Assembly (NCBI GenBank): GCA_019634245.1
Contig: JAHQVR010000338.1
Location: 1-22,772, forward strand
Source: Gammaproteobacteria bacterium
GTDB taxonomy: Bacteria; Pseudomonadota; Gammaproteobacteria; Granulosicoccales; Granulosicoccaceae
Direction: 5' to 3'
Length of the DNA: 22,772 nucleotides
Of this stretch, positions 8,051-15,181 are shown piece after piece. How positions within the stretch are numbered: the stretch's first letter is position 1; every line of letters starts with the position of its first letter. Both the position numbers and the translations under genes were made by a program. A model generated the notes under the pieces. The model was not told the DNA's origin. It searched no databases and saw only the letters and a list, made by a program, of their open reading frames with translations.

Positions 8051-9193
8051 ATGTCGAAACGGGATTACTACGAAATATTGGGTGTCTCCAAAGACGCAGA
8101 TGATGGCGAATTAAAAAAAGCCTACCGACGTCTGGCGATGAAATATCACCCGGATCGTAACCCAGACGATGAACAGGCGATAGAAAAGTTCAAAGAAGCA
8201 AAAGAAGCCTTTGAAGTCCTTAAAGATTCGCAAAAACGTGCTGCGTACGATCAGTTCGGCCATGCCGGTGTAGATAACTCGCCTGGCGGTGGTGGAGCCG
8301 GCGGTTTTGGTGGAGCCGACATCAATGATATTTTTGGAGATGTCTTCGGAGACATATTCGGCGGTGGTCGAGGCCGTGGTGGGGGTCAGCGTGTCTATCG
8401 CGGAGATGACCTGCAATACAATCTTGAAATCACACTCGAACAGGCGGTTGCCGGTACTCAAACCGAAATTAAGGTGCCTACGCAAATTGCCTGTGATACC
8501 TGCGACGGTAGTGGTGCTAAGCGCGGTACGTCCCCCAGTTCCTGCCCAACCTGCCACGGTGTCGGTCAGGTTCGCATGCAGCAGGGTTTCTTCTCTGTTC
8601 AACAAACCTGTCCCGCTTGTCGAGGAAAGGGCAAAGTCATCACCGATCCGTGCCCGAAGTGTCGCGGAGCTGGGCGTATGCGCAAAGACAAAACTCTGTC
8701 GGTCAAAATCCCTGCGGGTGTCGATACCGGCGATAAGATTCGGTTGTCAGGCGAAGGTGAAGCTAGCGATAGTGGCGGTCCGGCTGGCGATTTGTATGTA
8801 GCGGTCAATGTCGCCAATCACGCTATATTTACCCGCGATGATGCAGACCTACTGTGTACGGTACCGATTAACTTTGCAACGGCGACTCTGGGTGGCGAGT
8901 TGGAAGTACCTACCTTAGAGGGTCGGGTGAAACTGAAAATCCCCGCCGGTACTCAATCGGAAAAAATCTTTCGCTTGCGTGGCAAGGGCGTTAAGCCGGT
9001 TCGAGGCGGCCATGTCGGTGATTTGTTGTGCAAGGTTCGTGTAGAGACCCCGGTTAATTTAAGTAAGCAGCAGCGCGAACTGTTGATGCAATTTCATGAA
9101 ACCATCAGTGGTCCTAACGCGGATAAACACAGCCCTCAAGCGCACTCCTGGCTCGGTGGTGTAAAAAAATTCTTCGATGAACTGCGCTCTTGA
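8051..9193 (+). CDS. dnaJ: Hsp40 co-chaperone DnaJ
   Basis: 380 residues, full type I DnaJ. It delivers clients to DnaK and stimulates its ATPase. The J domain is residues 1-70, with the essential HPD at 33-35. A Gly/Phe-rich linker follows (about 75-115, [10 protein letters not shown] and similar). The zinc domain has the four expected motifs [24 protein letters not shown] and CPKCRGAG. The C-terminal client-binding domains include [19 protein letters not shown] and [20 protein letters not shown]. It is the last gene of the heat-shock operon. The next gene is convergent only 14 bases away, and I see no terminator hairpin in that gap. Confidence 0.98.
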   Translation: MSKRDYYEILGVSKDADDGELKKAYRRLAMKYHPDRNPDDEQAIEKFKEAKEAFEVLKDSQKRAAYDQFGHAGVDNSPGGGGAGGFGGADINDIFGDVFGDIFGGGRGRGGGQRVYRGDDLQYNLEITLEQAVAGTQTEIKVPTQIACDTCDGSGAKRGTSPSSCPTCHGVGQVRMQQGFFSVQQTCPACRGKGKVITDPCPKCRGAGRMRKDKTLSVKIPAGVDTGDKIRLSGEGEASDSGGPAGDLYVAVNVANHAIFTRDDADLLCTVPINFATATLGGELEVPTLEGRVKLKIPAGTQSEKIFRLRGKGVKPVRGGHVGDLLCKVRVETPVNLSKQQRELLMQFHETISGPNADKHSPQAHSWLGGVKKFFDELRS

Positions 9194-9207
9194 GTGCTTA
9201 ACAATCA

Positions 9208-10086
9208 TTAACTGATTAGATTCCTCACGGTCTGAAAGCACGGGCTGTTGTTGTCGGACAATACGTTGAGTTCGTCAAAGTGATCCACGTTGGGCACGAC
9301 CAACAGTTCGATTGACCGATCCTCGGTGGTGTACTCATCCACATACATTTGCGCTTGACGATGAAATTCGGCAGTTTCTGCGCCGCCGACGATAACGATC
9401 TGCGGAGCATTAGTGGCCGGCGGATGGCTCGTCATTGGACTTTGAGTGTGGGCCTCATGCTGATCCATGCGAATACCGGTGTTAAGTGCTTGGGTAAGAC
9501 GCACGGGTTCGAGATAACTCAATGGAGAAATAGGAATTCCGGAGACGACTAACTCAGACGGTAAGTCATCTGCAAAGATTGGCCAATCGGTTGCCATTAT
9601 CATTTGAGTGATTTGGCCACCTGCCGAGTGACCCATAACGTTGATCTTGTGACGATCGAGATTTAACTCACCACTGTTGCGCCATAAATAGGAAATTGCC
9701 TGCCGGGCTTGCTCAGAGATCTGAGTGATGGTTACGTTTGGGCAAAGATCGTAGCCTACAAGAACGACGTTGACACCCGATTGAACGAACGGGGTAGCCA
9801 GGAAGCTGTAGATTGATTTGTCACCGCGTTGCCAGTAACCACCGTGGAAATAGACAAGCGTTGGCGCTCCAGGATTCTCACAGTAAAAACAATCCAGCTT
9901 TTGTTTCTCGCCATCGCCGTAGCGAAGGTCTAGTCGACACGATAAAGAGCTCCGTGCCTGTTCGCTACGAGTTAGCCAATCGGGAATAACCGTTTGCTCA
10001 TAGTCAGGTCGACCGGCTCTTAAATTGTATTGCGCGTCAAGCTCAGCGTCGGAGAACTGCTCGTGATAAGTGAGGGCAGTAGTCAT
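9208..10086 (-). CDS. Alpha/beta hydrolase, kynurenine formamidase-like
   Basis: 292 residues from the ATG at 10086. The fold is an alpha/beta hydrolase of the esterase/lipase type. HGGYW (81-85) forms the oxyanion-hole motif, GHSAGG (152-157) holds the nucleophile Ser154, and DHFDELN supplies the catalytic His269. HGGYW together with a DHF(D/E) ending is common in kynurenine formamidase-like hydrolases, but no other kynurenine-pathway gene is present, so the substrate is unknown. A TTG two codons upstream would also be in frame. I prefer the ATG, which has a GGA nine bases ahead. No signal peptide, so cytosolic. Last gene of the minus-strand run, after the LLM monooxygenase and GST. Confidence 0.8.
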   Translation of the reverse strand: MTTALTYHEQFSDAELDAQYNLRAGRPDYEQTVIPDWLTRSEQARSSLSCRLDLRYGDGEKQKLDCFYCENPGAPTLVYFHGGYWQRGDKSIYSFLATPFVQSGVNVVLVGYDLCPNVTITQISEQARQAISYLWRNSGELNLDRHKINVMGHSAGGQITQMIMATDWPIFADDLPSELVVSGIPISPLSYLEPVRLTQALNTGIRMDQHEAHTQSPMTSHPPATNAPQIVIVGGAETAEFHRQAQMYVDEYTTEDRSIELLVVPNVDHFDELNVLSDNNSPCFQTVRNLIS

Positions 10087-10117
10087 TTTCAATTATCCAT
10101 TCAGTGGTTCACGATGA

Positions 10118-10780
10118 CTAAACACCGGCTTTCTCAAGAGATTGCCATTCTTCTGGATTAGTGCCAAAGAATCGCATTACGTGTTTTTGGTATGCAGGTC
10201 GTGCACAGAGCTGGTTATACCAACGTTGGATATTGGGCAGCGCAGGACGCTCAATATCGATATTGAAATACCGATAGACTACCGCACCTAGAGGTATGTC
10301 CGCCATGGTGAAGCTATCCCCACTGACGTAGGCATGATTGGCCAATTGGGTGTCAAGAATGGGCATGATCTCGGCTGCTTCATTGGCGTATTTGGCAATG
10401 AGCGCGGGGTCGCGCTTGTCAGGGTCGGTTCTAACCGTTGCAAAAAACGCCCAAATTACTGGTGGAAACGCGCGCGAGCTGCACCAGTCCATCCACTGAT
10501 CGGCGATGGCTCGAGTTTCGATGTCGTTTGGATAAAGGGTTCCCGAGCCATAACGTTCACACAAATACCGAATTATCGCTCTGGATTCCCACAGTGTGAA
10601 ATCCCCATCTTTTATGGCAGGAATCATACGATTGGGATTTATCAGTGCATATTCATCGGCGTCGAGCCTACCAAAACTTCCACCGGCAAGCTCCAATTTG
10701 AACGGTATATTGAGCTCCTCTGCAGTCCAAATCACTGGAATGACATTGGATGAATAGGGCCGCCCCCAAATTTCGAGCAT
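10118..10780 (-). CDS. Glutathione S-transferase family protein
   Basis: 220 residues from the ATG at 10780. The thioredoxin-like N-terminal domain has WGRPYSSNV (5-13, with the candidate catalytic serines), NPNRMIPAI (48-56, containing the cis-proline Pro54) and WESRAIIRYL (64-73, the Glu-Ser glutathione-gamma-Glu contact). The helical C-terminal domain has the conserved VSGDSFTMADIPLG segment. A two-domain soluble GST is therefore clear, but subclass and substrate are not. An in-frame TTG at 10795, just after the monooxygenase stop, would add five residues and cannot be excluded. It is packed between the LLM monooxygenase and the hydrolase, which suggests a shared catabolic or detoxifying role. 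Confidence 0.87.
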   Translation of the reverse strand: MLEIWGRPYSSNVIPVIWTAEELNIPFKLELAGGSFGRLDADEYALINPNRMIPAIKDGDFTLWESRAIIRYLCERYGSGTLYPNDIETRAIADQWMDWCSSRAFPPVIWAFFATVRTDPDKRDPALIAKYANEAAEIMPILDTQLANHAYVSGDSFTMADIPLGAVVYRYFNIDIERPALPNIQRWYNQLCARPAYQKHVMRFFGTNPEEWQSLEKAGV

Positions 10781-10796
10781 AGGTGATTTGTCCAAG

Positions 10797-11963
10797 TTAT
10801 CCGATTAACGATGTTTCAAATTTTGGAACCACATGTTCCAACAAACGATCGAGACTTGCCAGAATCTTTACGTAAGGCACTTTAAAGAACTGTTGCATCA
10901 ACACGAGATGTTGGAGCGATATCGATTGTTCTAATTCGGCAAACTTTTCAGCCACATAGTCGGCATCTCCTACCACGATAATGCCACGGGCATTTAAGAA
11001 ATCGAACCAATCCATAGCTTCAGCCTCAGGACTCATTTCTTCGCCGATGTCGAGATAGCCTGCCTTGGACCATTCTCCCATCGGTCTAGAACCACCCAGA
11101 AATTCGTAGTAAGCATTGATCGCCGGGCGGATAGTATCGACCGCCTCTTGCATGGACTCGCCAACATAAAAGGAGACACAGACTCCGACACCTTCTCCCA
11201 GGGCCGCTTCGCTTCCTCGATACTCCGACAACGCGGTTCTGTAGGGCTCCCAGCAAGCGAGTGTGCGTTTTTTTGCGGCCGCCATGGAGATAACGCCCCA
11301 ACCCTTGGATCCGGCCACCTTAAAGGTGGGCGGTGCATTGGACATTAACCAGACTGGAGGGTGTGGATGTTGATAGGGGCGAGGATGTACATACATGGCT
11401 GTGTATTCGCCATCTTCGGAATGATATCGTCTATCAAGTGGATGAAAGAATCGGTTTGTTTCTTTCCAGCCAGGAACTGGGAATTGATAAAACTCACCCT
11501 TATGAGTGAAGGCTTCATCGGTCCAGGCTTTTAATACCACGTCGAGGCTTTCTTGATACAGGCGCATGACCTTATCGTTGTTACGCCGATCTGCATCAGG
11601 ATTAAATTGAAGGGTTTGACGTTCGTTGATACCTTTGGCCACTCCGAAATCCACCCGTCCCAGGCTCATGTTGTCCAACATCGCAATATCTTCAGCCACC
11701 CTTAATGGATGCCAGTCTGGTAATACCACTGGGCACGTACCCACACGTATTTTTTGACAATGTGCTGCTATGTGGGTGCACATTTGAATGGGATTGGGTG
11801 GAGCGTTTAAGAAGCCATTATGGGCAAAATGGTGTTCAGTAAACCAACTTGTGGTGAAGTTGCCCTGTTCCACTAACAGAGTTTGCTGTCGGAGCATCTC
11901 CAGCGTCTGATCCCAGGGAATAACCCGCCCGATATTGAAATTAGGGATCAGATCAAAGCGCAT
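10797..11963 (-). CDS. Luciferase-like (LLM class) flavin-dependent monooxygenase
   Basis: 388 residues. Members of this TIM-barrel family use reduced FMN (or F420 in other clades) and O2 to oxidise diverse substrates. Visible family marks: SWFTEHHF (39-46), then VGTCPVVLPDWHPLRVAEDI and MLDNMSLGRVDFGVAKGINE in the first third, as in the bacterial-luciferase-like branch. Later come VWLMSNAPPTFKVAGSKGWG and GDADYVAEKFAELE. It would need a flavin reductase supplied from elsewhere. The ATG follows AGAAAGG at about 10 bases. It lies 33 bases after ccmI and 1-16 bases before the GST start, so it probably heads a three-gene cassette with the GST and hydrolase. Substrate unknown. Confidence 0.88.
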   Translation of the reverse strand: MRFDLIPNFNIGRVIPWDQTLEMLRQQTLLVEQGNFTTSWFTEHHFAHNGFLNAPPNPIQMCTHIAAHCQKIRVGTCPVVLPDWHPLRVAEDIAMLDNMSLGRVDFGVAKGINERQTLQFNPDADRRNNDKVMRLYQESLDVVLKAWTDEAFTHKGEFYQFPVPGWKETNRFFHPLDRRYHSEDGEYTAMYVHPRPYQHPHPPVWLMSNAPPTFKVAGSKGWGVISMAAAKKRTLACWEPYRTALSEYRGSEAALGEGVGVCVSFYVGESMQEAVDTIRPAINAYYEFLGGSRPMGEWSKAGYLDIGEEMSPEAEAMDWFDFLNARGIIVVGDADYVAEKFAELEQSISLQHLVLMQQFFKVPYVKILASLDRLLEHVVPKFETSLIG

Positions 11964-11996
11964 GAAACACAGCCTTTCTTAGAGTTGTGGGTCAGC

Positions 11997-13280
11997 TTAG
12001 GGAGTTTGCTGCTCGATCACAATGTTTAAGCTCTGATTCTCTTGGCTGGACACATTGGTTTGCTCGCCGAACCAATCGCCAGGTTGCGCGATAGCATCAC
12101 CGGTTTTAGATATTCTGGCACCCACTGTAACTGAATCGAATTTACTGATGGAAAGATCGGGGATCATGGCCATTGAGTCATCGAGCGTGACGGTGACCGG
12201 TAGATCGCTGACCTGATGCCTTGATACAGCGAGAGGCATTGGCGGCCCTTGAGTTGCTCGAGCATAGATAAAGACAGATTGTTCTGCAGAGGATTGCGCC
12301 AGTGCCGCTTCTGACAAGCTGACCGTGACGCTAAGGCCTACCGGGGATGTGGGGTTGGCGGCGGTTGGTTCGGACTCTGAATTGTTCGTGGTATCACTCG
12401 GGGACTCGTTGGAATTGCTTATGCCCAACGCCCCTTGTGATGCTTGGATCATACTTTGTATTTGAGCAATAGCCTCCGGGCCGCGTTGGTCGTTATTTAA
12501 TAAAACGCTAAACAGCTCGATGGCGCGTTCGTGCTCGCCGATTTGTTGGTTGGCAACACCAAGCAAAAGATGGCTACGTTCGTGTACGGCATCTTCCACT
12601 ATGGCTTTTTGCAATAGTTCCGTGGGTTCTCCGCGCAAATCCCCATCTTTTTGTAGAGCGACACTTTCTGCCAGCATCGATAAAATATCGGCATCCTCAT
12701 GGCCGTGGCTGATGGCTGTTCGCAGAGCAGTTTCTGAGTTTGGTGGTTCACCCATCATTAAGTAGCTTCTACCTAGTAACTTCCAGCCGTTGATATCTGA
12801 CGGGTTTTCTTGTAATCGAGCTTCCAGCTGCGGGATGACATCGGCAAGATCTGGCGCAGACTCTGCTTCGGCCGAATTGTCACTTTGCGCAACGGTGGTG
12901 TCCACCATCGGTAAATCGTCGTTTAGAGCGGTCGGTGTACCGAGCTGCAAGTAAAAGGCTCCCGCAGCGAGCGGAATAAAAGCACAGACAAATACAGCTG
13001 CGACAATTTTTCCGATAGCACTGTCCTTAGCCGGGGTTTGGTTGGCAAGCTCTTCGGCAAGACGTTTTTCCAATGTCGATAGTTCGGCATCGTAATTTTC
13101 CTGATCGATGGCACCGGAATCCAGAGCACTCTTTAGGTTCTGTTTGCGTTGACGAGCGATGTCGATGTTAGTACTTAGAAGATCAACAGACTCGTCGCTA
13201 GAGCGACCGAACAGAGTAAAGAGCAATATGCCGATCAATCCGATGACGAGCAGGGCGGCAACCAGAAAAAACAGAACCAT
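11997..13280 (-). CDS. ccmI: Cytochrome c biogenesis protein CcmI
   Basis: 427 residues. CcmI is an inner-membrane protein with a periplasmic TPR domain that holds apocytochrome c and presents it to the CcmFH haem lyase. Two membrane helices are visible (about 2-24 and 91-113), separated by a basic, coiled cytoplasmic loop (IARQRKQNLKSALDSGAID). A TPR region follows (about 145-290, including NPSDINGWKLLGRSYLMMGE). After a low-complexity Ser/Asn/Glu linker comes the CcmI C-terminal domain, with VFIYARATQGPPMPLAVSR near 335-355 and a GDAIAQPGDW ending. No other ccm gene is in the window, which is unusual because ccmI normally ends a ccm cluster. It lies 58 bases after the phosphatase gene, behind its own TATAAT. 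Confidence 0.9.
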   Translation of the reverse strand: MVLFFLVAALLVIGLIGILLFTLFGRSSDESVDLLSTNIDIARQRKQNLKSALDSGAIDQENYDAELSTLEKRLAEELANQTPAKDSAIGKIVAAVFVCAFIPLAAGAFYLQLGTPTALNDDLPMVDTTVAQSDNSAEAESAPDLADVIPQLEARLQENPSDINGWKLLGRSYLMMGEPPNSETALRTAISHGHEDADILSMLAESVALQKDGDLRGEPTELLQKAIVEDAVHERSHLLLGVANQQIGEHERAIELFSVLLNNDQRGPEAIAQIQSMIQASQGALGISNSNESPSDTTNNSESEPTAANPTSPVGLSVTVSLSEAALAQSSAEQSVFIYARATQGPPMPLAVSRHQVSDLPVTVTLDDSMAMIPDLSISKFDSVTVGARISKTGDAIAQPGDWFGEQTNVSSQENQSLNIVIEQQTP

Positions 13281-13311
13281 GTGAGATGAGGATCGCTTGC
13301 GAGTACTGCTA

Positions 13312-13341
13312 ATTATACGAGGTCTGTGGGTGAAGTGCTCA
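13312..13341 (-). promoter_or_regulatory. Candidate internal promoter for ccmI
   Basis: On the minus strand a perfect TATAAT (13317-13312) lies about 25 bases before the likely start of transcription and ccmI translation. The best -35 is TGAGCA (13341-13336), 18 bases away and only 3 of 6 to consensus. It sits in the only sizeable gap (58 bases) between the coupled propionyl-CoA/FHA/PP2C genes and ccmI, so it may let ccmI be expressed independently. Confidence 0.33.
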
Positions 13342-14079
13342 GTGAACCTTCAGAACCACAACGCTGATATTATCCTCGCCACCGGCGGCGTTCGCTGCGT
13401 CGATAAGTCGTTCGACAATGAGAAAAGGCGGCTCTGAGTGGTTTTCTGACAGTATTTGTGCGATTTTTTGATCATTGATAGAACCGTTGAGCCCGTCGGA
13501 GCACAAGATAATCATATCGGCCCGATCCAACTGGACATGATCGACTTTGGGCGTGATCTCTGGTACCAGACCGATACCTTGCAATATTAGGTTTCTTCCC
13601 GGTTCTGGGCCGATTCCACCTCCATCAATCCACTCCTGGTAGACCGTCTGATCTCTGGTGAGTTGTGTCAGAGAGCGTTTGCGATAAAGATAAGCGCGAC
13701 TATCACCGACATTAAATAGGGTACTGGTGCAGGAGGACAGATCGACCATCATACCCACCAATGTGGTACCCATTCCAGAACCGTCATGTTGCCCTTTGCT
13801 GCGATTAAGTTCGAATACCGAATCGTTTACTTTAGCGATCACGTGCTCAACGTCGTGATCGAACCCAGCGGAGTCCGGCTGTTGCTTCAAGCGCGCCATT
13901 TCATCGACCAACGCAGCGATCGCCCCGGCACTGGCCTCTGCACCGTTACGATGCCCGCCCATGCCATCTGCAACGGCGTAGAGGTGAAGCGCAGAATCTA
14001 CCAAGAAGCTATCTTCGTTGCGAGAGCGCAATTGCCCTATATCGGTACTCCCATGGGCTTCAATCTCCAAAGATTTCAT
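13339..14079 (-). CDS. PP2C-family serine/threonine protein phosphatase
   Basis: 246 residues, a minimal soluble bacterial PP2C (Stp/PrpC type) that removes phosphate from Ser/Thr with two metal ions. The family motifs are in order: GQLRSRNEDSF (Asp23), ADGMGGHRNGAEAS (Asp38), GMGTTLV, VGDSRAYLYR, QLTRDQT, CSDGLNG (Asp195) and AGGEDNISVVV (Asp236). All metal-binding aspartates are present, so it should be active. No membrane segment. Its start overlaps the stop of the FHA gene (ATGA at 14079-14076), so the two are likely a functional pair. No Ser/Thr kinase gene lies in the window, and the substrate is unknown. Confidence 0.93.
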   Translation of the reverse strand: MKSLEIEAHGSTDIGQLRSRNEDSFLVDSALHLYAVADGMGGHRNGAEASAGAIAALVDEMARLKQQPDSAGFDHDVEHVIAKVNDSVFELNRSKGQHDGSGMGTTLVGMMVDLSSCTSTLFNVGDSRAYLYRKRSLTQLTRDQTVYQEWIDGGGIGPEPGRNLILQGIGLVPEITPKVDHVQLDRADMIILCSDGLNGSINDQKIAQILSENHSEPPFLIVERLIDAANAAGGEDNISVVVLKVH

Positions 14080-14774
14080 TCAGACGCTGCGTGGGTGTTT
14101 GATTCAGGGCCTTGGGACAGTTCAGAGGGTTTATTGGCCATGGTGAGGTACAGATAAAAGATGCCCAACACACAAGCAGTAAAAATGCCTAACCAAACCC
14201 GGCGAGACCAATGGGCTTGTCGTCGTGGGTAGATTAGTGGGGCATCGGGGTGCACGCGATTGTTCTGCCAAACACCGGTGGTTGAAAATTTTTCTTCAGG
14301 GTCAAATTCTGGGCTGGCTTTGGGTTCGAGTTGAGGTGATTTTGGTGTCACCACGGATGTTGATTGATCAGCGGCCTCATAACCAATGATATCGTCCAAG
14401 CCGTCAAGGTCATATGCCCCGGAGGCAGCAACGCTAGGAGCGGCCACTCGGGTTGGGGCTTCTGCGGAAACCAATTGGCGTGCTGGAATCACAATTGCGA
14501 ATTCGTGTTCGTCGAATATCAGCTGATCACCGGAGTGCAGTTCACACCGATTGAAAACGGCTTTTCCATTCACCAGAGTTCCGTTTAAAGACCCTAAGTC
14601 GCTGATGGCTACGGAGTGGTTTGTTACATGAAAGCGAGCATGTTTGCGTGACAAGCCGGGTTCATCAACCAACGCGATGTCGCACTCGCTGTGCCGCCCC
14701 AGTATGGCTTTATCGGTCAACGGGAAACGCGCATCATCGCTAAGCCTCCGAAGATAGGGCAACTCATTGCTCAT
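14076..14774 (-). CDS. FHA-domain protein with C-terminal membrane anchor
   Basis: 232 residues. An FHA phosphothreonine-binding domain occupies about 20-97, with the conserved residues Gly26-Arg27 (LGRHSECDI), Ser42-Arg43-His45 (LSRKHARF) and Asn64-Gly65 (LGSLNGTLVNG). A disordered Pro/Ser/Asp-rich linker follows (about 100-188). Then come a basic patch (RRQAHWSRR), one membrane helix (193-211) and a short tail. The FHA domain would face the cytoplasm, held at the inner membrane. The gene is joined by 4-base overlaps to the epimerase upstream and the PP2C phosphatase downstream. Expected role: docking a Thr-phosphorylated partner next to the phosphatase. The partner is not identifiable. Confidence 0.88.
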   Translation of the reverse strand: MSNELPYLRRLSDDARFPLTDKAILGRHSECDIALVDEPGLSRKHARFHVTNHSVAISDLGSLNGTLVNGKAVFNRCELHSGDQLIFDEHEFAIVIPARQLVSAEAPTRVAAPSVAASGAYDLDGLDDIIGYEAADQSTSVVTPKSPQLEPKASPEFDPEEKFSTTGVWQNNRVHPDAPLIYPRRQAHWSRRVWLGIFTACVLGIFYLYLTMANKPSELSQGPESNTHAASE

Positions 14775-15181
14775 ACCGTGGGTTGCTCGAGCTCAATCAG
14801 GCAACCAAAGAAATCTTTGGGGTGAAGAAATAGCACTGGGTTGCCATGTGCGCCGATTTTTGGTTCACCGTCTCCGAGCACCCGAGCACCTTTGGACACC
14901 AGCTCATCTCTTGCAGATTCTATGTTCTCGACTTCCATGCACAGGTGGTGCATGCCGCCGGCGGGTTGTTTTTCTAAGAATTTTTGAATGGGTGAGTGTT
15001 CACCTAAAGGTTCCAACAATTCGATCCGTGTATTGGGTAGATCGACAAACACGACAGTCACCCCATGTTCGGGTAGTGCTTGAGGTTCGGACACGGTAGC
15101 GCCCAAGGTGTCTTTGTATGTGGCGCAGGCAGTGCTTAAGTCTGGTACGGCCAGTGCCACGTGATTTAGTCTACCAATCAT
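14771..15181 (-). CDS. mce: Methylmalonyl-CoA epimerase
   Basis: 136 residues, typical for this VOC-fold enzyme that interconverts (S)- and (R)-methylmalonyl-CoA, linking the carboxylase to the mutase. The N-terminal MIGRLNHVALAVPDL carries metal ligand His7. IELLEPLGEHSPI follows, then GGMHHLCMEV (His79) and FGCLIELEQ (Glu130), which match the known metal-binding positions of the family. It starts in an ATGA overlap with the pccA stop and ends in an ATGA overlap with the FHA gene, so it is coupled on both sides. Context with PccAB and PrpE makes the role secure. Confidence 0.94.
   Translation of the reverse strand: MIGRLNHVALAVPDLSTACATYKDTLGATVSEPQALPEHGVTVVFVDLPNTRIELLEPLGEHSPIQKFLEKQPAGGMHHLCMEVENIESARDELVSKGARVLGDGEPKIGAHGNPVLFLHPKDFFGCLIELEQPTV

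Noticed and set aside
8111..8605. Open frame of 164 codons on the minus strand opposite dnaJ
   Set aside because: Mirror of the Gly-rich and zinc-finger coding of dnaJ. The product is low in complexity and no ribosome site or family match is seen.
9194..9207. Bidirectional terminator between convergent dnaJ and the hydrolase gene
   Set aside because: The 14-base gap and its flanks show no GC-rich stem followed by a T-run on either strand.
10334..10753. Open frame of 139 codons on the plus strand opposite the GST
   Set aside because: Lies wholly inside the GST gene in antisense, with no motif or start signal.
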